A DNA stretch of 64,000 nucleotides from JANNRA01 sp031401035 (GCA_031401035.1 JANNRA010000112.1:3536-67535); one strand, 5' to 3'; positions 34,685 to 43,597 are shown, counted from the stretch's first letter. Notes: generated by a model from the letters alone, not told the origin. A program made the numbers and translations.

Positions 34685-34727
34685 CCGCTGCTTCCCCACT
34701 CCCGCATTGCTCCCGGGGTTCCGCTTC

Positions 34728-34841
34728 CCTCTCCCGCATGACTTGCGAGAGGGCCAGGGTGAGGGCTCCTTCTCGGGTCCCCGCCGGTCCGGAGAAGGTC
34801 CCCTCTCCCCAACCCTCTCCCGCACGTCATGCGGGAGAGGG
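34728..34841. repeat. Palindromic repeats, CCCTCTCC family (two copies)
   Basis: Copy one has CCCTCTCCCGCA at 34728-34739 facing TGCGAGAGGG at 34744-34753. Copy two is a perfect 12-base palindrome, 34813-34824 with 34830-34841. Both are flanked by pieces of the GGGTCAGGGTGAGGG-type word. They occupy most of the 233-base gap between the transporter and imuA, and may terminate transcription of the former. Confidence 0.85.
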
Positions 34842-34890
34842 GGTCGGAAAACTGCATGAGAGCAGGGGCCGGAAACTGCCATTGCCCAGG

Positions 34891-34909
34891 GGCGAAAATT
34901 AGGCGAAAA
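34891..34909 (+). promoter_or_regulatory. Direct repeat just upstream of imuA (candidate operator)
   Basis: GGCGAAAA occurs at 34891-34898 and 34902-34909, an 11-base period (one helical turn), ending eight bases before the imuA GTG. No E. coli, alphaproteobacterial or Gram-positive type LexA box was found in the gap. Because imu genes are usually damage-controlled, this repeat is a candidate operator for a lineage-specific repressor. Confidence 0.35.
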
Positions 34910-34917
34910 CCTCCCCC

Positions 34918-35658
34918 GTGGCTGCCACTGCACGGGAACGACTCGCCGCCCTGGACCTGCCGGGGACGGTGCGCTTCGGCGCGCCGACCGCCGACGCGGT
35001 GCGCCGCCTGCCGGTGGGCATCGCGGCGCTCGACGCGCTGCTCGGCGGCGGCCTGCCGCGCGGCTACCTGAGCGAGCTGGTCGGCGGCCGCGCCAGCGGC
35101 CGCACGGCGGTGCTGTACGCGCTGCTGGCGGCGACGACGCGCGCCGGCGAGGTGGCGGCGGTGGTCGACCTGCCCGACGCGCTCGATCCCGCCAGCCTGG
35201 CGCGCGCCGGGGTGCAGCTCGAGCGCGTGCTGTGGGTACGCCCGCCGGCGCCGCGCGCCGCCCTGCAATGCGCCGAGTTGATCCTCGCCGCCGGCGGCTT
35301 CGCGCTCGTCGCGCTCGACCTCGACGGGCCGCCGGCGCGCCTGTCGCGCGCCGCCTGGCCGCGCCTCGCCCAGGCGGCGCGGCGCGCCGGCGCGGTCTGT
35401 GTCGTCAGCGGCGCGCAGCGCCGCGCCGAGGGCGCCGCGGCGCTGGCGCTGCAGCTCGACGCGCGCCGCGTGCACTGGAGCGCGCACCTGCTCGACGGCC
35501 TCGCCGCCACCGCGACGCTGACGCGCAGCCGCTTCGGCGCGGCGGGGCAGGTGGCGACGATCGTCGTCGGCGAGGAACTATCGACGTTCAACGCGCACCT
35601 CTCCGTCGCCCGCAAGCAGATGCAGCTCCCCTCTCCCGCCGGGAGAGGGTCAGGGTGA
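34918..35658 (+). CDS. imuA: ImuA-like RecA-fold protein of the mutagenic repair cassette
   Basis: 246 residues from a GTG start with no clear Shine-Dalgarno. The layout is RecA/SulA-like: RLPVGIAALDALLGGGLPRGYLSEL, then a degenerate Walker A (GGRASGRTA), and LALDLDGPP near a Walker B position. ImuA works with ImuB and DnaE2 in translesion synthesis after DNA damage. The last residues (PSPAGRGSG) and the stop are encoded by a CCCTCTCC-family palindrome. The gene is followed by imuB and dnaE2 on the same strand. Confidence 0.85.
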   Translation: MAATARERLAALDLPGTVRFGAPTADAVRRLPVGIAALDALLGGGLPRGYLSELVGGRASGRTAVLYALLAATTRAGEVAAVVDLPDALDPASLARAGVQLERVLWVRPPAPRAALQCAELILAAGGFALVALDLDGPPARLSRAAWPRLAQAARRAGAVCVVSGAQRRAEGAAALALQLDARRVHWSAHLLDGLAATATLTRSRFGAAGQVATIVVGEELSTFNAHLSVARKQMQLPSPAGRGSG

Positions 35659-35661
35659 GGG
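35628..35661. repeat. Palindromic repeat, CCCTCTCC family, overlapping the imuA 3' end
   Basis: CCCCTCTCCC and GGGAGAGGG form a hairpin around GCC, followed by TCAGGGTGAGGGG. The TGA in this tail is the imuA stop, so the last eight or nine imuA codons are repeat sequence. Confidence 0.8.
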
Positions 35662-35690
35662 GAGCAGACCTCCATGCCGCCGATCGTTTC

Positions 35691-35719
35691 CCGTGTCTCC
35701 GTGCCTCCGTGGTGAAAGG
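35691..35719 (+). repeat. Solo copy of the GxxExxY-flanking repeat between imuA and imuB
   Basis: This 29-base stretch is built of TCCGTG-type units ending GTGAAAGG. It has the same orientation and word order as the right arm (37610-37640) of the GxxExxY element. It provides the only GAAAGG-like ribosome site of imuB, eight bases before its GTG. Confidence 0.75.
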
Positions 35720-35727
35720 CATTTTCT

Positions 35728-37203
35728 GTGCGCCTCGCCTGTCTGTACGTGCCGGTGTTCCCGCTCGCCGCCTGGCTGCGCGCCGAGCCGGAGTTGCGCG
35801 GTACGCCGCTGGCCGTCGCCGACGGCGCCTCGCCGCGGGCGCGGCTGGTCGCCTGCTCGCCGGAGGCGGGGCGGCGCGGCGTCGCGCCGGGGCTGACGGC
35901 GGCGCAGGCGGCGGCGATCGCCGGCGACCTGGTGTTGCGGCCGGCCTCGCCCGACGCCGAGCGCGCCGCGCACGCGGCGCTGGCCGACGTGGCGTACTCG
36001 TTCTCACCGCGCGTCGAGGACGGCGCTCCGGGCACGGTGTACTTCGACGCCGACGGCCTGCACGAGCTCTACCCGAGCGAGCCGGCGCTGGCGCAGGCGG
36101 CGCTGCGCCGCGCCGCCGCGCTCGGGCTCGATGCCGCGATCGGCATCGCCGGCAGCAAGATCGCCGCCGAGCTGGCGGCGCGCGATGGCGGCGGCTGCGC
36201 GGTGGTGCCGCCGCACGAGGAGTGGCGGCTGCTGGCACCGCTGTCGCTCGATCGGCTGCAGCCCGCTCCGGCGCTGCGCGAGACGCTGAGCCGCTGGGGT
36301 ATCCGCACGCTCGGCGATCTCGCCGCGCTGCCGGCGAGCGGGTTGGCGGCGCGGCTCGGTCCGGAGGCGGCGGCGCTGGCGCGACGGGCGCGCGGCGAGG
36401 ACGCGCACCCGTTGGCGCCGCGGCCGCTGCCGCTGCAGTTCGAGGAGGCGGCGGCGCTCGACTGGGGTGTCGACGCGCTGGAGCCGTTCCTGTTCGTTGT
36501 GCGCGGCCTGCTCGACCGCCTGACGGCGCGTCTCGAGGTGCGCGGCCTGGTGTGCGGCGACCTGCGCCTGTCGCTCGGCCTGGTCGACCGCGGCCGCGAC
36601 GAGCGCACGGTGACGGTGGCGGCGCCGAGCACGGCGGTGAAGGCGCTGCTGACGCTGGTGCGCGTCCATCTCGAGACCCACCCGCCGCGCGCCGCCGTCG
36701 AGCACCTGCGCCTCGCCGCCGTACCCGAGCGTCTGCGCGCCGCGCAACTCGACCTTTTCCGCCCCGCCGGCCCGGCGCCGGCGCAGCTCGCCGCGACGCT
36801 GGCGCGCCTCGGCGCCCTGTGCGGCGCGGTGCCGGTCGGCATGCCGGTGGTGGCCGACTCGCACCGCCCCGACGCCTACGGCGTGGCACCGTTCGCGGCG
36901 CCGCCGGCGGCGGCGGCAGGAGCGGAGTCGCGGCCCGTGCCGCTCGCCATCCGCGCCGTGCGTCCGCCGCGTCGACTGGAGGTCTTCTGCCAGCGCGATC
37001 GTCCCGACTTCCTGCGCGCCGCCGGCTGCCAGGGCCGCGTCGTCTCTCTCGCCGGCCCCTGGCGCCTCGCCGGCGAGTGGTGGCGCCCCGAGGCGGTGCT
37101 GCAGCGCGACTACTACGACGCCCAGCTCAGCGACGGCGGCGTCTACCGGTTCTACTTCGACCGCGCCGCGCAGCAGTGGTTCCTCGATGGTGAGTACGAC
37201 TGA
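35728..37203 (+). CDS. imuB: ImuB-like Y-family DNA polymerase homologue
   Basis: 491 residues from GTG (MRLACLYVPVFPLAAWLRAE). The Y-family polymerase fold is present but the first catalytic carboxylate motif is replaced by YVPVFPL, as in ImuB, which is inactive and acts as a clamp-binding bridge. Recognisable blocks are ARLVACSPEAGRRGV, GLDAAIGIAGSKIAAELAA and LSRWGIRTLGDLAALP (helix-hairpin-helix). The C-terminal GPWRLAGEWW...YRFYFDR domain is typical of ImuB. It would couple ImuA and DnaE2 to the sliding clamp. Confidence 0.92.
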   Translation: MRLACLYVPVFPLAAWLRAEPELRGTPLAVADGASPRARLVACSPEAGRRGVAPGLTAAQAAAIAGDLVLRPASPDAERAAHAALADVAYSFSPRVEDGAPGTVYFDADGLHELYPSEPALAQAALRRAAALGLDAAIGIAGSKIAAELAARDGGGCAVVPPHEEWRLLAPLSLDRLQPAPALRETLSRWGIRTLGDLAALPASGLAARLGPEAAALARRARGEDAHPLAPRPLPLQFEEAAALDWGVDALEPFLFVVRGLLDRLTARLEVRGLVCGDLRLSLGLVDRGRDERTVTVAAPSTAVKALLTLVRVHLETHPPRAAVEHLRLAAVPERLRAAQLDLFRPAGPAPAQLAATLARLGALCGAVPVGMPVVADSHRPDAYGVAPFAAPPAAAAGAESRPVPLAIRAVRPPRRLEVFCQRDRPDFLRAAGCQGRVVSLAGPWRLAGEWWRPEAVLQRDYYDAQLSDGGVYRFYFDRAAQQWFLDGEYD

Positions 37204-37640
37204 CTTTCACACGGAGAAACGGAGGAACGGAGATGATGGACAGATTGGCGACGGAGGGAATCATTGCGGCGGCGATCGAGGTCCATCGGGCACTGGGACC
37301 AGGATTGCTGGAGAGCATCTACGAAGAGTGTCTGGCGGAAGAGCTGTCGTTGCGAGGCATGGCGTACGAGCGACAGCGCGGGGTTCCCCTGGAGTACAAG
37401 GGGCGTCGCCTCGGAATCGATCTGCGTATCGATCTGCTCGTCGGTGACCGGGTGGTCGTCGAGTTGAAGGCGGTCGAGAAAATCCTGCCCATCCACGCCG
37501 CCCAGGTCGTGACGTATCTCCGGCTGACCAACAAACCGTATGGATTGCTGATCAACTTCCACGTCCCGATGCTGAAAGAAGGCATTCGCCGCTATCTCAA
37601 TCCCGTCCTTCTCCGTTCCTCCGTTGCTCCGTGTGAAAAG
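37204..37640 (+). mobile_element. Inverted-repeat-bounded GxxExxY element inside the imu operon
   Basis: Left arm 37204-37233 and right arm 37610-37640 are inverted repeats agreeing in about 29 of 31 positions. The left arm starts one base after the imuB stop. Between them is the GxxExxY gene. The right arm encodes the end of that protein and also contains the probable dnaE2 start (GTG at 37633). The structure looks like a 437-base transposable or captured unit, but no target-site duplication was recognised. Confidence 0.75.
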
Positions 37641-37646
37641 TCCTGA
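37233..37646 (+). CDS. GxxExxY protein, PD-(D/E)XK nuclease-like
   Basis: 137 residues. The eponymous motif is in GPGLLESIYEECL near residues 27-39. Conserved Asp and ELK in LGIDLRIDLLVGDRVVVELKAVE match the PD-(D/E)XK catalytic pattern (D...E-x-K), and HAAQVVTYLRLTNKPYGLLINF follows, as in the family. Members are common as lone genes in many environmental genomes, and their role is not established. It sits 29 bases after imuB and overlaps dnaE2 by 14 bases. The C-terminal LLRSSVAPCEKS is encoded by the right inverted repeat. Confidence 0.85.
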   Translation: MMDRLATEGIIAAAIEVHRALGPGLLESIYEECLAEELSLRGMAYERQRGVPLEYKGRRLGIDLRIDLLVGDRVVVELKAVEKILPIHAAQVVTYLRLTNKPYGLLINFHVPMLKEGIRRYLNPVLLRSSVAPCEKS

Positions 37647-40600
37647 CGACTACGTCGAGCTGCGCACGCGCAGTGCCTTCTCCTTCCTCGCCGGGGCGTC
37701 GTTGCCGGAGGATCTGGTGGCGCGGGCGGCGGCGCTCGATCACGGCGTCCTCGCCATGGGCGATCGCGACGGGGTGTACGGCGCGCCGCGCTTTCATCAG
37801 GCGGCGGTGAAGGCCGGCGTGCGCGGCATCGTCGGTTGCGAGCTGACGACGGTGGACGGGGCGCTGTACGTGCTGGTCGCCGAGCGGGTGGGATATCGCA
37901 ACCTCTGCCGGCTGCTCAGCGACGCCAAGCTGCGCGCGGCGAAGGGCGCGGCGGTGGTCGAGTGGAGCGATCTCGACGGGCGCAGCGACGGACTGATCTG
38001 CCTGGCGCGGCAGCCGGCGGGGCTGGCGCGCCTGCAGCGCCTGTTCCCGGGGCGGCTCTACCTCGAGCTGCAGCGCCACCTCGACGCGGACGAGGAGCGG
38101 CACAATCGCGTCCTCGCCGCCGCCGCCGAACACCACCGCCTGCCGCTGGTGGCCACCAACGACGTGCGCCACGCGGCGCCGGACGGGCGGCCGCTGCTCG
38201 ACGTGCTGACCTGCCTGCGCGAACACACGACGCTCGACGCCGCCGGCCGCCGCCTGCTCGCCAACGCCGAGCGCCATCTCAAGCCGGCGCGCGAGATGGC
38301 GGCGCTGTTCCGCGACCAGCCGGCGGCGCTGGCCAACACGCGCCGCATCGCCGAGCAGTGCGCCTTCGGGCTCGCCGACCTCGGCTACCGCTTCCCCGAC
38401 TATCCGCTGTCGCCCGGCGAGACGGCCGACGGCCACCTGCGGGCGCTCACCGAGGCCGGCGCGCGCGGGCGCTACGGTGCGCTGACGCTGCGCGTGCGGC
38501 GCCAGCTCGAGCACGAGCTGGCGGTGATCGCGCAGCTCGGGCTGGCCGGCTACTTCCTCATCGTCTGGGACATCGTGCGCTACTGCCGCGAGGCCGGGAT
38601 CCTGGCGCAGGGGCGCGGCTCGGCGGCCAACTCGGCGGTCTGCTACGCGCTCGGCATCACCGCCGTCGACCCGATCGGCATGGAACTGCTCTTCGAGCGC
38701 TTCCTGTCGCCGGAGCGCGGCGAGTGGCCGGACATCGACATCGACCTGCCGAGCGGCGAGCGGCGCGAGCGGGTCATCCAGTACGTCTACCAGCGCTACG
38801 GCCCGCGCGGCGCGGCGATGACCGCCAACGTCATCACCTACCGCACGCGCAGCGCCGTGCGCGAGGTCGGCAAGGCGCTGGGGTTCGCCGAGGCGCAGGT
38901 GGCGCGGTTGTCGAAGCTGCTGCACCGCTTCGAGTTCCGCGACGACCTCGACCAGCTGGCGGAGCAGTTGCGGGCCGGCGGCGTCGACCCCGCCGCGCCG
39001 CGCGTGCGCCTGTTGGTCGATCTCGTCGCGCGCATCCAGAACCTGCCGCGCCATCTCGGCCAGCACTCCGGCGGCATGGTCATCGCGGCCGGGCGGCTCG
39101 ACGAGGTGGTGCCGCTCGAGCCGGCGGCGATGCCGGGGCGGGTGGTGGTGCAGTGGGACAAGGACGACTGCGCCGATCTCGGCATCATCAAGGTCGACCT
39201 GCTCGGCCTCGGCATGATGGCGGTGCTGGAGGACACCCTACCGCTGATCCGCGTGCACGAGGGGGTCGAGGTGGACCTCGCCCGCCTGCCGGCCGACGAC
39301 CCGGCGACCTACGCCATGCTGCGGCGCGCCGATACGATCGGCGTCTTCCAGGTCGAGAGCCGGGCGCAGATGGCGACGCTGCCGCGCCTGCGGCCGGAGC
39401 GCTTCTACGACCTGGTCGTCGAGGTGGCGCTGATCCGCCCCGGCCCGATCGTCGGGCAGATGGTGCACCCGTACCTGAACCGCCGCCGCGGCCGCGAGGC
39501 GGTGACGTACGCGCATCCCGACCTCGAGCCGATCCTGGCGCGCACGCTGGGCGTGCCGCTCTTCCAGGAGCAGCTGCTGCGCATGGCGATGGCGGTCGCC
39601 GACTTCAGCGGCGGCGAGGCCGAAGAGCTGCGCCGCGCCATGGGCTTCAAGCGCTCCACCGAGCGCATGCGCGAGATCGAGGCGCGCCTGGTCCGCGGCA
39701 TGGCGGCACGCGGCATCGCCGCGGCGGCGCAGGACGGCATCATCACCAGCATCACCTCGTTCGCCCTCTACGGCTTCCCCGAGTCGCACGCCGCCAGCTT
39801 CGCGCTGCTCGCCTACGCCTCGGCGTACCTGCGCCGCCACCACCTCGCCGCCTTCACCTGCGCCATGCTCAACAACTGGCCGCTCGGCTTCTACCACCCC
39901 GCCACCCTGGTGAAGGACGCCCAACGCCACGGCCTGCACATCCTGCCCGTCGACGTGACGATCTCACCCTGGAACTGCACCCTCGAACCGGCAGCCATGC
40001 AGGCGGCCGCCCAGAGTCCCCCAGCCGAAGGAAGGTGTGCAGATGCCCAGAGTCCCCCAGCCGGGACCGCGGGCGTCTCGCCCGCAGCCGACGCCGGTTG
40101 GAGCAACCACCTCTCCCTCCGCCTCGGCCTGCGCTACGTCTCCGCCCTGCGCGCCGACACCGCCGCGCGCATCGAGTCCGCCCGCGCCGCCGCCCCCTTC
40201 GCCGACCTCACCGATCTCACCCACCGTGCCGCGCTGCGCGACGACGAACTACAGACCCTCGCCCACGCCGGCGCCTTCGCCCCCTTCGGCCTCACCCGCC
40301 GCGACGCCATGTGGCAGGCCGCCGCCGTCAGCCGCGATCCGCTCTTCGCCGGCGCCCGCGTCCGCGCGACCGCCGCGCCGCTCCCCGCCGCGCCGTTGCC
40401 CGAGATGACCACCGTCGACCGCACCCTCGCCGACTACACAACCCTCGGCCTCACCGCCGGCCCGCATCTGATGAAGTACCTGCGCCCGAGTCTCGACGCC
40501 CAGGGCGTGCTGCGCAGCCGCGATCTGGTGCGGGAGAAAAACGGCGCCTGGGTGAAGCTCGCCGGGCTGGTCATCGTCCGCCAGCGCCCCGGCACCGCCA

Positions 40601-40899
40601 AGGGCTTCTGCTTCCTCACCCTCGAGGACGAGACCGGCATCGGCAACGCCGTCGTCACGCCAGATCTGTTCCAGCGCCACCGCGCCGTCATCCACACCGC
40701 CGCGCTGCTGCTCGTCGAGGGCCCGCTGCAGGTCGTCGAGGGCGTCATCCATCTGCGCGCCCGCCGCTTCACGCCGCTGGCGCTGCCCGAACAGGTCGTC
40801 ACCCAGGCCGGACACGGCTACCGCATGCGCGTCACGCCGCAGGAGGAACCGCCGCCGGGGCTGCCGCCGAGGCTGCCGAAGTCGCACGATTTCCGCTGA
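37633..40899 (+). CDS. dnaE2: Error-prone DNA polymerase DnaE2 (ImuC)
   Basis: 1088 residues from GTG (VKSPDDYVELRTRSAFSFL); a TTG three codons earlier is also open. The PHP domain (LRTRSAFSFLAGASLPEDL, MGDRDGVYG), the catalytic Asp cluster (WPDIDIDLPSGERRERVI) and GQHSGGMVI place it in the DnaE2 subgroup of family C polymerases. DnaE2 extends across lesions with ImuA/ImuB. About 35-40 residues near 790-825 (MQAAAQSPPAEG through AGVSPAADAG) are a repeat-derived insert just before the NHLSLRLGLRYV block. The start codon lies in the GxxExxY repeat arm. Confidence 0.93.
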   Translation: MKSPDDYVELRTRSAFSFLAGASLPEDLVARAAALDHGVLAMGDRDGVYGAPRFHQAAVKAGVRGIVGCELTTVDGALYVLVAERVGYRNLCRLLSDAKLRAAKGAAVVEWSDLDGRSDGLICLARQPAGLARLQRLFPGRLYLELQRHLDADEERHNRVLAAAAEHHRLPLVATNDVRHAAPDGRPLLDVLTCLREHTTLDAAGRRLLANAERHLKPAREMAALFRDQPAALANTRRIAEQCAFGLADLGYRFPDYPLSPGETADGHLRALTEAGARGRYGALTLRVRRQLEHELAVIAQLGLAGYFLIVWDIVRYCREAGILAQGRGSAANSAVCYALGITAVDPIGMELLFERFLSPERGEWPDIDIDLPSGERRERVIQYVYQRYGPRGAAMTANVITYRTRSAVREVGKALGFAEAQVARLSKLLHRFEFRDDLDQLAEQLRAGGVDPAAPRVRLLVDLVARIQNLPRHLGQHSGGMVIAAGRLDEVVPLEPAAMPGRVVVQWDKDDCADLGIIKVDLLGLGMMAVLEDTLPLIRVHEGVEVDLARLPADDPATYAMLRRADTIGVFQVESRAQMATLPRLRPERFYDLVVEVALIRPGPIVGQMVHPYLNRRRGREAVTYAHPDLEPILARTLGVPLFQEQLLRMAMAVADFSGGEAEELRRAMGFKRSTERMREIEARLVRGMAARGIAAAAQDGIITSITSFALYGFPESHAASFALLAYASAYLRRHHLAAFTCAMLNNWPLGFYHPATLVKDAQRHGLHILPVDVTISPWNCTLEPAAMQAAAQSPPAEGRCADAQSPPAGTAGVSPAADAGWSNHLSLRLGLRYVSALRADTAARIESARAAAPFADLTDLTHRAALRDDELQTLAHAGAFAPFGLTRRDAMWQAAAVSRDPLFAGARVRATAAPLPAAPLPEMTTVDRTLADYTTLGLTAGPHLMKYLRPSLDAQGVLRSRDLVREKNGAWVKLAGLVIVRQRPGTAKGFCFLTLEDETGIGNAVVTPDLFQRHRAVIHTAALLLVEGPLQVVEGVIHLRARRFTPLALPEQVVTQAGHGYRMRVTPQEEPPPGLPPRLPKSHDFR
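40009..40090. repeat. Repeat insert within dnaE2 with an in-frame 36-base duplication
   Basis: GCCCAGAGTCCCCCAGCCG occurs at 40009-40027 and again at 40045-40063, exactly 36 bases apart, giving AQSPPA twice in the protein. The second copy continues as GGGACCGCGGGCGTCTCGCC, matching the start of the palindromic repeat in pbpC (24097-24131). DnaE2 homologues are not expected to have this low-complexity stretch. Confidence 0.8.
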
Positions 40900-40916
40900 C
40901 CACACACGGAGGGTTC

Positions 40917-42084
<1,168 letters not shown>

Positions 42085-42089
<5 letters not shown>

Positions 42090-42115
42090 TCCGGATAAAT
42101 GTAGTTAGCCGGATA
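42085..42115 (+). other. attI-like recombination site
   Basis: The core GTTAGCC at 42104-42110 is the exact complement of GGCTAAC in the first attC, so cassette 1 begins at 42105. A near-copy, GTTAGTCCGGATA (42085-42097), precedes GTTAGCCGGATA (42104-42115) as a direct repeat and contains the intI stop codon. The full extent of attI upstream is not defined by sequence alone. Confidence 0.65.
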
Positions 42116-42507
42116 TGAAACGAGACGAGAAGACCTTGGCAGGATCCGATCTGTCTCCCATCGCAAAGGTCGTGCTTGGGCTGGCGCTCGGCGTGCCACT
42201 AACCTTCTCGTACGCAGCCCTATCGCTGGGCGGCGACACGGCCACGTGGTTGTCCAAGCTCCAGCGTCTGGTCCCCATTGCAGGCGTCGTCGCGTCGGCG
42301 GCCGTCGCTGCACTCTTCTGGAAGCGCGTTCCTGCGCTGCGGTTCGCGCCCGTCGCGTACGCTGTCCCTTTGGCCCTTTCCGTCACCGTCGACACTGTGC
42401 AAGTAGACCTGCGAACGGTTGTGGAGGGTATTGCTGCCGGGTTGATCATCGGGTTCGGGATCATGTTCGCCATCTGGATCGAGACCAAGGATGCGGCGAC
42501 CGGCTAA
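42115..42507 (+). CDS. Cassette 1: small integral membrane protein, unknown function
   Basis: 130 residues with three or four hydrophobic spans (VVLGLALGVPLTFSYAAL, VPIAGVVASAAVAALFW, PVAYAVPLALSVTV, GIAAGLIIGFGIMFAIW). It begins five bases after the attI core, and its TAA stop lies inside the R'' box of attC1, a compact arrangement typical of cassettes. There is no Shine-Dalgarno or promoter of its own. No family is recognised. Confidence 0.8.
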   Translation: MKRDEKTLAGSDLSPIAKVVLGLALGVPLTFSYAALSLGGDTATWLSKLQRLVPIAGVVASAAVAALFWKRVPALRFAPVAYAVPLALSVTVDTVQVDLRTVVEGIAAGLIIGFGIMFAIWIETKDAATG

Positions 42508-42600
42508 CATGGCGCTGCAGCCGACGCGGGCCACGAGGCCGAACGAGCAACGGGAGCCCGCGCGTGTCGGCCCGCGCGGCTGAGCGCCAAGCCGTTATCC
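42502..42600 (+). other. attC1
   Basis: 99 bases from GGCTAAC (42502-42508) to GTTATCC (42594-42600). The arms GCTGCAGCCGACGCGGGCC and GGCCCGCGCGGCTGAGCGCC are imperfectly complementary around a long loop. It is the longest attC of the array. Confidence 0.92.
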
Positions 42601-42606
42601 AGACAG

Positions 42607-42948
42607 ATGAAGCTACCCGGGGCAGGTGCGGCGACGATCGATCCAGCGAAGGTCCGGGACTATCTGCTCTCCGAGACACATCCAGTGGGGCGTTTCAAAG
42701 CCTCGTTCTTCGCCAGCCTTGGCTATACGCCGGCCCGGTGGGACCTTCTCCGAAGCGATCTTCACGCGCTGGCCCTGCAGGAAGAGGCCGCGACGGGCCT
42801 ACGAAGTCCGTATGGCCAGAAATTCGAGGTCCGTGGTACCCTCTCCGGGCCGAATGGGCGAAGCGCATCGGTGGCGACGGTCTGGATCATTTTACAGGGC
42901 GAGAGTTCGCCACGTTTTGTAACGGCATTTCCGGGAGTAAAGACATGA
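42607..42948 (+). CDS. Cassette 2, gene a: DUF6883-like protein
   Basis: 113 residues: KLPGAGAATIDPAKVRDYLL, then HPVGRFKASFFASLGYT and a C-terminal SVATVWIILQGESSPRFVTA. The K-x-x-Y-L-L...HPxGR-K-A-x-F-F-x-x-L-G layout is that of DUF6883 (family assignment from memory). Its stop overlaps the next start (ATGA), so the two genes are coupled. Members are often found beside DUF4926 genes or in toxin-like settings. Function unproven. Confidence 0.75.
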   Translation: MKLPGAGAATIDPAKVRDYLLSETHPVGRFKASFFASLGYTPARWDLLRSDLHALALQEEAATGLRSPYGQKFEVRGTLSGPNGRSASVATVWIILQGESSPRFVTAFPGVKT

Positions 42949-43169
42949 CCTTCAAGATGCTCGACACCGTCGTGCTGGCAAGGGACCTTGCCGACAATGG
43001 TCTTCGTGCGGGTGACCTTGGCGCGGTGGTTGAAATCTACGAACCGGACGGCTTGGAGGTTGAATTCGTCACTGCATCTGGCAAGACCCAAGCACTGGTC
43101 ACGTTGAGCGTCTCAGATGTTCGCCAAGTGCAGGACAGCGATCTCGTTTCAGTTCGTTCCGTCGCTTAG
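42945..43169 (+). CDS. Cassette 2, gene b: DUF4926-like protein
   Basis: 74 residues: FKMLDTVVLARDLADNGLRAGDLGAVVEIY then LEVEFVTASGKTQALVTLSVSDVRQV. This short SH3-like barrel pattern, ending in L-x-x-x-D-V-R-x-V, is DUF4926. Coupled translation with the DUF6883 gene and capture as one cassette suggest a functional pair, possibly a toxin and antidote (inference). Confidence 0.8.
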   Translation: MTFKMLDTVVLARDLADNGLRAGDLGAVVEIYEPDGLEVEFVTASGKTQALVTLSVSDVRQVQDSDLVSVRSVA

Positions 43170-43189
43170 GTCGTGTTCGCCAGACCACT

Positions 43190-43246
43190 GGATAACAAGC
43201 GCGTGCAGCCGACGGCCTCCGGCCGCGGCTGACGCGCACGTTCGGC
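43190..43246 (+). other. attC2
   Basis: 57 bases from GGATAAC (43190-43196) to GTTCGGC (43240-43246). Arms GCGTGCAGCCG and CGGCTGACGCGC flank GGCCTCCGGCC. GGATAAC complements GTTATCC at the start of the same cassette. Typical minimal attC. Confidence 0.95.
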
Positions 43247-43276
43247 TGCGTCGAGCGATCGTTGATTCCGATCCCA

Positions 43277-43564
43277 ATGCGAGATTCAACACGCGCCCAA
43301 TGGCGTCAGATCGGACGGTTCTACTTCTGGGCGGCACTGGCGACGGGAGTTCTGTCGGTCGCGCTGTCGCTGGGACTGTGGAGATCCTGGATCGCGGCCG
43401 CGTGGCTCGAGGCAGTTATCGCGCTGCCGCTGATCACTGCCGGTGTTATTCTCATCTGGAGCGTGACGGCCTATCCACTCATGCTTCTTCTCGCGCTGCT
43501 TTTCGGCCGCCCGGGCAAGCCCACGGGACCCGGTGATCCGGATGGGCCGGGTGTGGTCGTGTGA
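43277..43564 (+). CDS. Cassette 3: small membrane protein, unknown function
   Basis: 95 residues from the ATG; a TTG five codons earlier (43262) is also open and closer to the cassette edge. Two strong membrane spans (YFWAALATGVLSVALSLGLW and an 18-25 residue stretch around LITAGVILIWSV) are followed by a Pro/Gly-rich tail (GRPGKPTGPGDPDGPG). No family is recognised and no ribosome site is evident. Confidence 0.7.
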   Translation: MRDSTRAQWRQIGRFYFWAALATGVLSVALSLGLWRSWIAAAWLEAVIALPLITAGVILIWSVTAYPLMLLLALLFGRPGKPTGPGDPDGPGVVV

Positions 43565-43597
43565 CGAAGTTTCCGTCGGAAATTCGCTCGCAATCCA

